From assembly GCF_009720735.1 (NCBI RefSeq), contig NZ_WNKU01000010.1, forward strand, positions 59,144 through 123,143: DNA of 64,000 nucleotides. The letters run 5' to 3'. A model generated the notes under the pieces. It had not been told where the DNA came from. It saw only the letters and a program-made list of their open reading frames with translations, and searched no databases. Source of the DNA: Heliobacterium mobile. GTDB lineage: Bacteria > Bacillota > Desulfitobacteriia > Heliobacteriales > Heliobacteriaceae. A program made the position numbers and the translations under genes. Below, piece by piece: positions 16,968-25,633 of this stretch (position 1 is the first letter of the stretch; every line of letters begins with the position of its first letter).

Positions 16968-18479
16968 TTATAACCGGCGGATCCGTCCTTCTCCGCTCTG
17001 CAGCAATTCCCGCACCGAAATTCGACGCAGTTCGCCGGCCTGCCCGGTCGCTTCCGCATCATCAGTGCCGCTGCCACCGGCAGTGCCGCCAACGACGAGG
17101 GAGGCGATGCGCAAGGTCGGCTGTGCATCGGAGACCGGTACACCTTGCCCCTCTTTGCCGCAAGTGCCGATCGCATAGCCTAAGTCGTTGCCGACACGGT
17201 CGATCTGCTGGAGCACTTCCGGTCCGTTTCCAGTGAGCGTGGCACCCCGGACAGCATGCTTGATCTCTCCATTTTCGATGATGTACCCTTCGGCCACATC
17301 AAAGACAAAATCGCCGTTCGTCGTGTTCACTTGTCCTCCGCCCATCTTCTTGACGAAAAGGCCTTGCTGGGTGTCTTTGATGATCTTCTCAGGGTCTTCA
17401 TCTCCGGCAGCGATCAGGGTATTTGTCATGCGCGGAACCGGCTTGTGCTGGTAAGACTCGCGGCGGCCGTTGCCGGTAGAGGCGCGGCCTTCCTTGCGGG
17501 CGGTGAAGCGATCATACATGAAACTAGTCAACCGGCCTTTGTCGATGAGCACATTCCGCTGGCCGGGAACACCTTCATCATCAAAGCGGATCGTACCGTA
17601 TTTTCCAGAGATCGTCCCATCGTCGATGACCGTCACCAAAGGAGAGGCTACCTCTTCGCCTAGCTTTCCGGCGTACACGGAAAGGCCTTTTTGCACCAGA
17701 TCTGCCTCGAGGCCGTGCCCGCAAGCTTCGTGCACCATGGTACCGCCGGCTTCCCCAGACATGACGACGGCCATGCGCCCCAACGGGGCCGGTTTGGCCG
17801 TCAACATGAGGAGCGCCCGGTCGACAGCATTTTGGGCAAGTTCCTCCGGTGTCTTCTCCCGGAAGATCTCGAAGCCCCGGACACCGCCTAAAGCCTCATA
17901 TCCTGTCTGGATGACTGGACCGTCGGCAGCTACGGCGTGAACGACAAAGCGGGAACGGATCCGTTCGTCTTCCACATAGTCGCCGTCGGAGTTGGCGATC
18001 TGAACCTCCTGCACGATGTCGCCATAACCGACGGTTACCTGCTTGATGCGTTCGTCGAGGGAACGCGCATGCTTATTGGCAGCGAGTACTTTTTCTACCT
18101 TGTCTTCGATAGATACCTGATCAGGCCGTAATTCCACGTTGATTTCCACCGGCGAGAGGACTTCCCGCAGGTCAATGGACTGCACCGCCCCGCCGCCTTT
18201 GGCCGCATGGCTCGCCACCTCTGCGGCATGCATCAGTCCTTCTCTGCTTACGTCATTCGTATAAGCATAGGCGGTAGCCTCACCGGCGATCACGCGGATA
18301 CCCGCTCCGATATCAATGCCGGTGGTGAGCCGTTCGATCTTGTTGTCTTCGCAGCCGATGCCGCTCATCATTTTCTTTTCGATAAAGATGTCCGCAAAGT
18401 CACCGCCCTGTTGCAAGGCCGCCTGCAGCACATCGCGAAGGTCCTCCTTTGAGGGCCGAAGATTCAAGCTTTCCACCAT
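16968..18479 (-). CDS. tldD: TldD metalloprotease subunit
   Basis: The catalytic partner of TldE. The 503-residue protein carries the zinc motif HEACGHGLEAD (HExxxH), the block LDERIKQVTVGYGDIVQEV, GTIRFDDEGVPGQRNVLIDKG and a glycine-rich NGRRESYQHKPVPRM segment. The C-terminus extends about 40 residues past the usual end, with an SVRELLQSGEGRIRRL tail. The exact start is uncertain: ATG at 18479 has only a short AGG next to it. Confidence 0.92.
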   Translation of the reverse strand: MVESLNLRPSKEDLRDVLQAALQQGGDFADIFIEKKMMSGIGCEDNKIERLTTGIDIGAGIRVIAGEATAYAYTNDVSREGLMHAAEVASHAAKGGGAVQSIDLREVLSPVEINVELRPDQVSIEDKVEKVLAANKHARSLDERIKQVTVGYGDIVQEVQIANSDGDYVEDERIRSRFVVHAVAADGPVIQTGYEALGGVRGFEIFREKTPEELAQNAVDRALLMLTAKPAPLGRMAVVMSGEAGGTMVHEACGHGLEADLVQKGLSVYAGKLGEEVASPLVTVIDDGTISGKYGTIRFDDEGVPGQRNVLIDKGRLTSFMYDRFTARKEGRASTGNGRRESYQHKPVPRMTNTLIAAGDEDPEKIIKDTQQGLFVKKMGGGQVNTTNGDFVFDVAEGYIIENGEIKHAVRGATLTGNGPEVLQQIDRVGNDLGYAIGTCGKEGQGVPVSDAQPTLRIASLVVGGTAGGSGTDDAEATGQAGELRRISVRELLQSGEGRIRRL

Positions 18480-18606
18480 CCTAATTTGACTCTTTCCTTT
18501 TTGACCGGTAAGGGGTATCCCCCAAATAAAGTGCTCTGAACATATGCGCCTGGGGAATTTTTTCTCAGAACAGGTCTATGAGGACAGATTAGAGGGGTTC
18601 CCAAAG

Positions 18607-18909
18607 CTATTCTACGTAAACTGGTTCCTCCACAAGGGGCTTCGGACTCCTATGGCGCGGATTCTTCGCGACGACCATCATCCCGTTGGCAATCGCGCTG
18701 ATCACGTCTACGCGGAACTGGCTGAGCAATACATTGACTTTAGAATAGACTTCCCCTTTTGAGGTCACTACATAACGGGCAGGCAGGCGATTGAGCGCTG
18801 CCGCCATGATATCGATCCGGCATTGGTCACAGGAACAGACTTCGGGATGTTGCGGCAGCAGTTCATCCAGTACGCTTAGGACTACGTCTTCCATCAAGTT
18901 GTGCAACAT
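18607..18909 (-). CDS. comFB: ComFB-family late competence protein
   Basis: A 100-residue protein. The family pattern is MEDVVLSVLDELLPQHPEVC, then CSCDQCRIDIMAAALNRLPARYV. The cysteines are likely zinc ligands. A tail of about 20 basic and proline-rich residues follows. GGGGGAGGG lies upstream of the ATG. It sits 38 bases after the last minor pilin gene of pilus cluster A on the same strand. ComFB was named from the Bacillus comF operon, but its molecular role is unclear; related proteins bind c-di-nucleotides in some bacteria. Confidence 0.82.
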   Translation of the reverse strand: MLHNLMEDVVLSVLDELLPQHPEVCSCDQCRIDIMAAALNRLPARYVVTSKGEVYSKVNVLLSQFRVDVISAIANGMMVVAKNPRHRSPKPLVEEPVYVE

Positions 18910-18946
18910 AGGTGTCCCTCCCCCATCCTATAGCATGCAGTTTTTC

Positions 18947-19468
18947 TCAGGGAATGTTACCACGAGGAATTATTTCTGTTTGAAATTCGACGAAGGGCTG
19001 GGAGTTCCTTCTGTGTCCTGCCTGTTTTATCCGGATTTGAATCGGCTTGACGGCAGAGTCGGCTTTAGAGCCAAATGTGATCTTAAACTGTTCGATACCG
19101 GAAGCGAGAGGCTTTATATCGAGGTTCTCTTTTCTTTGCAGCGTTCCGTCAGGGGTAAGATAGTAGGCAATGGTTTTCCAGCTATTGATGCCAGCTTCCT
19201 CGCAAACCATGATCTCACATTCCACTCGGTTTTCATTGATGATGCGTATATTTTTCCCGAAGCGCAAATCTCGACTGAGCCAATGGAGGGCCCACTGAAT
19301 GCTGCTGTTTCCTTCCATCCCTTGCGTCTGTTCGTTCAAGTGAACCATGGCCGAGTTTAAAAATCCGATTCCCATGGTACTCACGATTCCGAAAATCGCC
19401 ATCACCAGCATCACTTCCACTAGCGTCATACCTGCGGAATTTTGAACCCTCTTCAGTTCTCTTCTCAT
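18947..19468 (-). CDS. Minor pilin, PulJ/PilW-like (cluster A)
   Basis: A 173-residue prepilin. The class III leader ends in G before MTLVEVMLVMAIFGIVSTMG, where the phenylalanine usual at +1 is Met and the +5 Glu is retained. The soluble domain has a GspJ-like pattern (SIQWALHWLSRDLRFG). The start ATG overlaps the previous stop (ATGA). Last of the pilins before comFB. Confidence 0.8.
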   Translation of the reverse strand: MRRELKRVQNSAGMTLVEVMLVMAIFGIVSTMGIGFLNSAMVHLNEQTQGMEGNSSIQWALHWLSRDLRFGKNIRIINENRVECEIMVCEEAGINSWKTIAYYLTPDGTLQRKENLDIKPLASGIEQFKITFGSKADSAVKPIQIRIKQAGHRRNSQPFVEFQTEIIPRGNIP

Positions 19469-19989
19469 GAGTCAATACCGCCTGACGGTAACACCGTATC
19501 GATACGGACACGACCGTTACGGGAAACGATGATGAAACGCTGCTGATTCGTATCGCTTGTCAGCATGACGGTGCCACCCATAGGCGGTCTTCCGGACCTT
19601 CCATCCAGTGCAAACACCAGTGTATTCGGCCGTTCCGAATAAATCGGGAGTGTGGTCAACTTGATTTGGATTCCCTCCGGAAGAACCCTGGCCCGTTTCT
19701 TGCCGTCATCCAGTGAAAAGATTTCGTAAGACCTATCGTTGCTGTAAAAGGTTAACCCGTAATGACGCCGCTCTTTCACGGTTTGGTCCCGCGCCTCAAG
19801 GATATCCATCTGAACTTGCCGGGCAGCAGAGTTTAACAAGAGAAGGTTATACCATTTGGACAGGATGGGGCCACTTATCGCCATCACGATCCCTAAGATA
19901 CATAGGACAGTGGTCATCTCAATTAATGTAAAACCAAGCTGGTTGGGGACGTTTTGAACCATAGGGGAGTTACTCACCTTCGGATTCAT
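19465..19989 (-). CDS. Minor pilin, GspH/FimT-like (cluster A)
   Basis: A 174-residue prepilin with a 20-residue leader ending QLG and the mature start FTLIEMTTVLCILGIVMAIS. The globular part has ARQVQMDILEARDQTVKERR and the GspH-like GRVRIDTV ending. The ATG at 19989 is preceded by GAGGTGAAAAGG and begins 10 bases after the previous gene; the frame upstream to 20040 overlaps that gene. Confidence 0.8.
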   Translation of the reverse strand: MNPKVSNSPMVQNVPNQLGFTLIEMTTVLCILGIVMAISGPILSKWYNLLLLNSAARQVQMDILEARDQTVKERRHYGLTFYSNDRSYEIFSLDDGKKRARVLPEGIQIKLTTLPIYSERPNTLVFALDGRSGRPPMGGTVMLTSDTNQQRFIIVSRNGRVRIDTVLPSGGIDS

Positions 19990-19999
19990 CCTTTTCACC

Positions 20000-20548
20000 T
20001 CAGGAAGCCTCATCGTCGCCGAATACTGTGGCATGATCAATCGATGCTATGTAAAAGGCTCCATCGCCGGTTTGTTCCCAAGTGACTATGGCGAAGTGAA
20101 CGTACTCGCATTCCTCCTGCCGCGCCCTGGCACGGATATAGACACGATTTGATTTCAGAGAACTTGTATCATAGGTCAAGGCGACCTGAATTTTTGCGAC
20201 TGTTAAAGACGGTATTTTCTCTTGCAGAAAGGCAACGAGGACATGATTATCTACCGCTTCTGATGTTTGCAAAAAATCTTCAATAGCGGCGATCGATGCT
20301 TCGACACCGGCCTCAGCGCCATAAACAGTCTGTTCCATCTTGATTTGATCCCCTGTGGCTGTCATAGCGTGCATGGTCATCTGTGCCATCGTCGCCGCTA
20401 TCAGTCCCAGAGCCGTGATGAGAAAAATCACATACATAAGGCTTCCGCCTCGTTGGTAAAATGTTGCCGGCGGACGGGCGATCAAGGACTTGTTCTGCGG
20501 GCAACCATCGTGGTCAGTTCGCATGGATCCGGTACGTCGGGGATCCAT
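20000..20548 (-). CDS. PilX-like pilus assembly protein (cluster A)
   Basis: A protein of up to 182 residues. A cytoplasmic N-terminus of about 35 residues is followed by RGGSLMYVIFLITALGLIAA, the PilX N-terminal membrane segment, then an EAGVEASIAAIEDF helix. Such proteins prime pilus assembly. It overlaps the end of the PilV-like gene by 67 bases if the ATG at 20548 (AAGGAGG 13 bases upstream) is used; an ATG at 20524 gives a shorter overlap but has no ribosome site. Confidence 0.7.
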   Translation of the reverse strand: MDPRRTGSMRTDHDGCPQNKSLIARPPATFYQRGGSLMYVIFLITALGLIAATMAQMTMHAMTATGDQIKMEQTVYGAEAGVEASIAAIEDFLQTSEAVDNHVLVAFLQEKIPSLTVAKIQVALTYDTSSLKSNRVYIRARARQEECEYVHFAIVTWEQTGDGAFYIASIDHATVFGDDEAS

Positions 20549-20880
20549 ATTCGTACTGCCACCTCCTTTACATCCAAAGGCGCCAACTGCACAGCCTCTT
20601 CTATCGCGATTCGGGCACTAAACCCGGTCGGCAGGCCAACACCGGCCGGAACGTCGTTATCTGTATTTGTCCAGTCTACCTTTAGCTGTGCGATTTTACG
20701 TTCTAAGATGTCCTGGGCGAGCAGCAACGCTTGCGTCGCCCGTTCACTTCGCCGTTCTAACCGTTCTGCAGCAACGACAGTGCCGAAAAGGGGCACGAGA
20801 ACGATCGTGAGAAGAGTTACCGCAATCAGGACTTCAATCAAGGTGAATCCATTTTGTTGATTCCTTAGCTTACGTTTCAC
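20482..20880 (-). CDS. Minor pilin, GspI/PilV-like (cluster A)
   Basis: A 132-residue prepilin with leader VKRKLRNQQNG and mature start FTLIEVLIAVTLLTIVLVPL, followed by the GspI-like RATQALLLAQDILERKIAQL. The start is a GTG at 20880 with GAGG eight bases upstream. It lies just after the PilO-like gene ends at 20903, whereas the frame open to 20940 would overlap that gene. Confidence 0.8.
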   Translation of the reverse strand: MKRKLRNQQNGFTLIEVLIAVTLLTIVLVPLFGTVVAAERLERRSERATQALLLAQDILERKIAQLKVDWTNTDNDVPAGVGLPTGFSARIAIEEAVQLAPLDVKEVAVRIWIPDVPDPCELTTMVARRTSP

Positions 20881-20902
20881 GAAAGGTACCTCGCTACGAT
20901 TT

Positions 20903-21790
20903 CTAGAAGGAGGTAAAGGGGTTTCTGCGGATTTTTTCAAGTTCCTCTCCTGCTAAAGGAGCTTTACCCATAGGAATGACGTCAACGCTTCGGTGAGTGT
21001 AATAGGATATTTCAATCGCTGCCACCAGTCGTTTCCCTTTTTGTTGTTCCCTCTTATGTTCCGGTTCTTGCCCCGGTTCTAGTTCCTCTTCCTCTTTATT
21101 CGGAATGGCTCCTTGGATTATATTTTCCAGTCTGTCATCACGTTGAACCCTTTCGTTCTTGCTTCCGACTTCAGCAGCCTTATGTTCTCGTTCTTCACTT
21201 TTTATCAGGCAGGAACGCAGAGAAAGGCTGTTATTTTTTTGTTCAAGCTCTTGCAAAAAGCCCATAATTCCGTCATAGCTTCCTTCCAGGACGATGAGAT
21301 AGTGCCTTTCTCTGATACTTCCATCATTCTCTCTGGTTTCGCCAGCCTTTTCTTCGTTTACAGGTAACAGGTTTTTACTCGGCACCTCTTCACTTTGCAT
21401 CTTTTTTCGTTGTCCCTTTTCCGGTTCATCTGTCCTGTCCGGGAGCATGCGAAAGATGAGTACTTCGTTATTTTGCGCCGCTTCCCCAAGCTTGCTGATC
21501 AGTCCTCCATGACGACTATCGACAGGCAACTGACTGATCCGTTTGTTCCGCTCGATCGATTGTTCTTCTTGATCGCGCCGTTGTTCCGCAAGAATCTCCT
21601 CTTGCTGCTGAAGTTCTCGAAACTGCCTTTGGGCCGCTTCCAATTGGTGAGATAGCTTTTGGTACCGCTCCCAGCGAGGTTCCAAAAGGTGAACATAGAG
21701 AAAAGCACCGAGCAGGACTGTCATTGTCCACTTACAAAGACTCTTTTCCCTAGCTGTACGATTTTGCCACCAAGAAATAACTTCTACCAT
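20903..21790 (-). CDS. pilO: PilO/GspM-like inner-membrane protein (cluster A)
   Basis: A 295-residue bitopic protein. A short cytoplasmic N-terminus, one membrane helix (KWTMTVLLGAFLYVHLL), a long Gln/Glu-rich coiled coil (about residues 45-85), and a ferredoxin-like domain containing YLIVLEGSYDGIMGFLQELE. A charged Glu/Lys/Gln-rich insertion of about 60 residues interrupts the C-terminal domain and is unusual. The start is taken at ATG 21790 after GGTGG. It follows pilN, the usual partner. Confidence 0.75.
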   Translation of the reverse strand: MVEVISWWQNRTAREKSLCKWTMTVLLGAFLYVHLLEPRWERYQKLSHQLEAAQRQFRELQQQEEILAEQRRDQEEQSIERNKRISQLPVDSRHGGLISKLGEAAQNNEVLIFRMLPDRTDEPEKGQRKKMQSEEVPSKNLLPVNEEKAGETRENDGSIRERHYLIVLEGSYDGIMGFLQELEQKNNSLSLRSCLIKSEEREHKAAEVGSKNERVQRDDRLENIIQGAIPNKEEEELEPGQEPEHKREQQKGKRLVAAIEISYYTHRSVDVIPMGKAPLAGEELEKIRRNPFTSF

Positions 21791-21827
21791 GTAGGCCACC
21801 GTCTTCGTATTTCGTTCGTCTCTCCAT

Positions 21828-22379
21828 TCAGTTGTCCGATAACCGACAACTGATTTTGAAATGTACCCCCTGCGGTTCTTCTACCTCTGAATCAGCTTTC
21901 ACCAGATAACTGTCTTCTAGGGATACTTCGGCGATCTGTCCGAGTTGGTTGAGGCTGTCCATAAATTCGCCTACCGCCTTCATATCTTCGCTTTTCCCGC
22001 TAATGGACAAAGAGCCGCTTTTTTCCAGGTCGCTTGCTTCGACGTTTTTAAAGGTGATTTTCTCTGGCGTCATCGCCCCGATCCGTTGAAGCAGATCGGT
22101 GATCCCCCGCCTCTCCTTCCCCAGTACTGTTGCCAACGCTGCCGCTTCTCGCTGCGACTCTTCGTCCACTACCGGTGCATTGTTAAGCTGTCCATGTAAA
22201 TCAGCTACCTTTTGCTCCATCTCACTCACTTGTCGTTGCAACAAGAATAACCCATATTCAGAGAGACCATAGACCAAACAGGGCAACAACAGTGCCGCTA
22301 GGGTTGTTAGAAGTAACTGTCGTAAAAAAGCTTTGCGTTCTACGCGAAGTTCCGCTGGCAACAAGTTGATTTCACTCAT
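21828..22379 (-). CDS. pilN: PilN-like pilus assembly protein (cluster A)
   Basis: A 183-residue bitopic protein starting MSEINLLPAELR; INLLP is the conserved PilN cytoplasmic peptide that binds PilM. One membrane helix (about residues 21-45) is followed by a coiled coil and a ferredoxin-like domain (SLSISGKSEDMKAVGEFMDSL). The ATG at 22379 has GAGGTGG five bases upstream. Confidence 0.85.
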   Translation of the reverse strand: MSEINLLPAELRVERKAFLRQLLLTTLAALLLPCLVYGLSEYGLFLLQRQVSEMEQKVADLHGQLNNAPVVDEESQREAAALATVLGKERRGITDLLQRIGAMTPEKITFKNVEASDLEKSGSLSISGKSEDMKAVGEFMDSLNQLGQIAEVSLEDSYLVKADSEVEEPQGVHFKISCRLSDN

Positions 22380-22408
22380 CAATTCCACCTCAGATTCGGT
22401 TCATCCGG

Positions 22409-22861
22409 TTAGAAACCCTGAGTCGTAGTTACTAATCTTCCGTCGAGAATCGTGATCGTCAACTGAAGATCGTCCTTACCAATGTTTCCGTCCATGCCTT
22501 GAGAAGTGATTTTCACGGTAGTGATGGAAGATCTCGGGGAAGCAGGTTCATAGGAGTAAGGCTTCCCCCAGGGATCGATCCAGGGCGTCGTCGGAACTGG
22601 ATAGGTGCCTTCCAAATCCTTGTCCAGCAGTTTGCTGTTTTTCAAATCTGCCGCCGAAGGCAAGACCCCTTTATCGACAAAATAGGAGCGGACCGCCAAC
22701 TCTACCGTCTGAAAATCACTTAAAACGGCAGCCATCTTGGCCCGGTTTGGCGCTGCACTGATCTTCGGCGTAAGGACGAGAAAGAGCACAGATAGGATGG
22801 TCAAAACGAGAAGCAGTTCCAGCAAGGTGAATCCTTGTTCATTCATCCATTTTCTTTTCAT
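22409..22861 (-). CDS. GspG-like pseudopilin (cluster A)
   Basis: A 150-residue prepilin with leader MKRKWMNEQG and mature start FTLLELLLVLTILSVLFLVL. The globular part carries the GspG hallmarks PWIDPWGKPYSYE and SQGMDGNIGKDD (the calcium-loop region of major pseudopilins). This points to a type II secretion-like or competence-type pseudopilus as well as a pilus. A second GspG-like pilin opens the cluster at 26590-27057. Confidence 0.85.
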   Translation of the reverse strand: MKRKWMNEQGFTLLELLLVLTILSVLFLVLTPKISAAPNRAKMAAVLSDFQTVELAVRSYFVDKGVLPSAADLKNSKLLDKDLEGTYPVPTTPWIDPWGKPYSYEPASPRSSITTVKITSQGMDGNIGKDDLQLTITILDGRLVTTTQGF

Positions 22862-22895
22862 GGGAAGATCAACGCGACCATCAAAGGTCCCCCCA

Positions 22896-24116
22896 TCAGA
22901 TCTTGCTAATGGCTTCGAACATAGGCAATAACATGGAGACGGCCAAAAAACCGACGACCATCGCCAGGAAAATTAACAACAAGGGTTCTAAGAGTGCCAT
23001 CGTTCGGCGAGTATTGTAATCGACTTCCGTCTCGTAGTAATCAGCCGCTTTCGCCAACAATCCGTCCATATTTCCGCTCTCTTCCCCCACAAAGATCATC
23101 TGGAGCAACAGAGGCGGAAATAATCCGGAAATCTGCATCATTTCGGTCAATGTCTGTCCTTTTCGTACCCCTTCTTCGATGAACTGCACCGCTTGCGCCA
23201 TCACCGGATTTCCTGAAACCTGCCGGACGATGTGCAGCGATTGCATGAGATGCATCCCATTTGATAAAAGCATGCTCAACATCCTGCTCATACGAGCCAC
23301 CACCGCTTGCCGGCGTAATTCACCGATCAGGGGAAGACCAAAGATAAACTTTTCCGCCTCTATCTCCCATCGAGGATTTTTAGAGGCCTTTCTCACGACA
23401 ATGAAAGCGGCCACAGGGAGCATCACCCATAGAAAGCCGTATTTCTTTACAACCTCCACAGTGGTTAATGTCAACCTGGTCATTTCCGGCAAGGGGATCC
23501 CGAGACTCGTTAGGACTTTCGCGAAGGAAGGGAGTGCGAAGAAAAGGAAAAAAAGAATCGAACCCAAGGCGAGCACGAAAACCAACAAGGGGTATAACAT
23601 AGCCATCCGGACTTTCCGTTGTGTCTCATATTCCTTGTCGTAATAGGTCGCCAGTCTCGATAGAACGTCGTCCAGTACGCCTCCCAGTTCTCCCGCTTCC
23701 ACCATATGTACAAAGAGCTTTGGAAAAAACTTCGGATGGCCTTTCATCGCCGCCGACAAACTCATTCCCTCATGTATTTTTTGGGCCACTTGAAACAATG
23801 TCTGTTGAAGCAGCGGATGGTTACCCTGGTTTGCCAACAGGATCAAACCGCTATAAAGAGGGACGCCCGCATCGACGAGTGTAGATAACTGTCGACAAAA
23901 GAAAGCCATCTGTTTCGAAGTGATTTTTTGTTTTCCACTAAAATTCTTAGACATCCGCAGCCAAAGCTGGGCGATCCTTTGCGATTTTTTAATCTTGACG
24001 ATATAAAAGCCCTGTTTCTGCAGTATGATGGCGGCATCCCGTGCAGTCTCCGCTTCGACGAGACCCTCAAAAAAGAGACCCTTCGCATCCCAAACCCGAT
24101 AAGCGTATGCAGCCAT
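22896..24116 (-). CDS. pilC: PilC/GspF inner-membrane platform protein (cluster A)
   Basis: A 406-residue platform protein with two GspF domains (about residues 68-190 and 270-395). The repeated motifs are FFCRQLSTLVDAGVPLYSGL and MSRMLSMLLSNGMHLMQSL, with GELGGVLDDVL and EESGNMDGLLAKAADYYE. Three membrane segments are visible (about 168-190, 220-240 and the C-terminus). It follows the frameshifted pilB by 20 bases and would work with that ATPase. Confidence 0.92.
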   Translation of the reverse strand: MAAYAYRVWDAKGLFFEGLVEAETARDAAIILQKQGFYIVKIKKSQRIAQLWLRMSKNFSGKQKITSKQMAFFCRQLSTLVDAGVPLYSGLILLANQGNHPLLQQTLFQVAQKIHEGMSLSAAMKGHPKFFPKLFVHMVEAGELGGVLDDVLSRLATYYDKEYETQRKVRMAMLYPLLVFVLALGSILFFLFFALPSFAKVLTSLGIPLPEMTRLTLTTVEVVKKYGFLWVMLPVAAFIVVRKASKNPRWEIEAEKFIFGLPLIGELRRQAVVARMSRMLSMLLSNGMHLMQSLHIVRQVSGNPVMAQAVQFIEEGVRKGQTLTEMMQISGLFPPLLLQMIFVGEESGNMDGLLAKAADYYETEVDYNTRRTMALLEPLLLIFLAMVVGFLAVSMLLPMFEAISKI

Positions 24117-24136
24117 GCCATCTCCCCCTGCGGCAT

Positions 24137-25457
24137 CTAGCCATTTGACATGTAGGCTACGCGCATGTATTCCTCTATTGTCGTCTCCCCGGCGAGGATC
24201 TTACGAATCGCGGCTATTTGTAGGTTTTCCATCCCGTTGTCGATGGCGGTCTTGCGGATCTCTTCCGCATTTGCCTTCACCATGATCAATTCTCGCAATC
24301 GGGAATTGACAGGCATAACCTCTTGAATAATTGTGCGGCCTATAGCCTGTAAAATTGCAGTATTTACAGCCTTTTCCCTTAGAAAGGGCCGCTTTGATGC
24401 CGAATTCCTTGCTGAGAAACTCTTGTTCCTCTGAACCCTTTGCAGGTATGTACTCGGTCTTACAGCGAGAACATATTTTCCTTACCAGACGCTGGGCCAC
24501 GACACCCTTGACGGCCGATGCCACCTGAAACGGCTCTACCCCCATATCCAGCAACCGGCCAATCGCCTCAGCAGCATCCCCTGTATGCAACGTCGATAAG
24601 ACGAGATGTCCTGTTATGGCTGCCTGGACAGCGATATGGGCAGTCTCTCCATCGCGAATTTCGCCAATTAAGATGATGTCGGGATCTTGACGTAAGATGG
24701 ATCGCAATCCATTGGCAAAGTCCAATCCTGCTTTAGGACATACCTGCACCTGATTAACCCCGGGGAGGACGTATTCTATCGGATCTTCGATGGTGACAAT
24801 ATTCCTTTCTCCCCGATTGAGAGATTTTACCGTCGCATAAAGGGTTGTTGTCTTCCCTGCTCCGGTAGGACCGGTTAACAGGATCATGCCACCTGTGTTT
24901 TGGGTTAAGGTACGGTATTGGGCCATAGCGTCTCTGCAAAAGCCCAAATCTTCTAAACCGAGCAGCATTTGATGTTTATCTAACAAACGAATGGTGCATT
25001 TCTCACCGTATAAGGTAGGGATGGTGGATACACGCAAATCGACGGTTTTGTCTTTGCTGGCATATTGAATCCGCCCGTCTTGGGGAACCTTCCGCTTCGC
25101 GATATCCAAACCTGCCATGACTTTAATTCGGGAAATTAAGGAGGCATGCATCGTAACGGGGAGTTCCAGAACGTCTCGTAAAAGTCCATCGGTACGGAAC
25201 CGAATCCGCATCATCTCTTCTTGCACATCGATATGAATGTCCGTAGCTCCTTCCGTCATCGCCTGATCGAAGATGCTATTTACCGTATGTACGACAGGTT
25301 CTTCTACAGTTTCAGCTACGATTTCGTCGGTACTCTCTGAAAGCTGCCTGGTGGTTCGATTCCAAAAGCTATCCGTTGGGAATTGGGGCTCTTTTATCTC
25401 ACCCTTGATAATGTCCATCGGTGTCCGCATGCGAGTGATCGGAGTGGCAAACGACAT
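24137..25457 (-). pseudogene. pilB: PilB/GspE assembly ATPase with a frameshift (cluster A)
   Basis: The gene encodes the extension ATPase: Walker A GPTGAGKTTTLYATV, Asp box TIEDPIEYVLPGVNQ, Walker B IILIGEIRDGETA, the His box LVLSTLHTGDAAEAI, and the tetracysteine CSRC...CKYC. Near 24340 the frame breaks: after NFTGYR the expected GRTIIQEVMPVNSRL continues in the +1 frame and ends at a TAG (24139-24137), while the original frame runs through nonsense to 24201. Two Gs appear to be missing from a GGGG run. The protein also lacks the usual N-terminal domain (about 440 residues against 550 or more). Whether it is a mutation, a slippage switch or a sequencing error cannot be told here. Confidence 0.85.
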
Positions 25458-25558
25458 AATTCACCCACCTCTCCTATAATATCTGGAATTTTATTACATT
25501 TCTTTCTTCTACGTGTTTTCTGGGATTCCTCTAATTTCTGGTAATTTTTTATAATTCC

Positions 25559-25602
25559 TAAAAAAATACGCCTCCTTTCGGCATGTTTTGCGAAAGGAAG
25601 CG
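25559..25602 (-). terminator. Intrinsic terminator between pilM and pilB (cluster A)
   Basis: A long stem CGC-TCCTTTCG / CGAAAGGA-GCG (25569-25580 with 25591-25602) is followed on the minus strand by TATTTTTTT. It divides cluster A into two transcripts, or lets only part of transcription through. Confidence 0.85.
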
Positions 25603-25633
25603 TTCATCCTTCTGATTTCTTTTACCCAACGGG

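Noticed and set aside
24330..24345. Programmed frameshift in pilB of cluster A as the default reading
   Set aside because: There is no slippery heptamer or following structure that I recognise, and the gap fits a simple two-base loss; it is therefore reported as a likely mutation or switch, not a programmed event.
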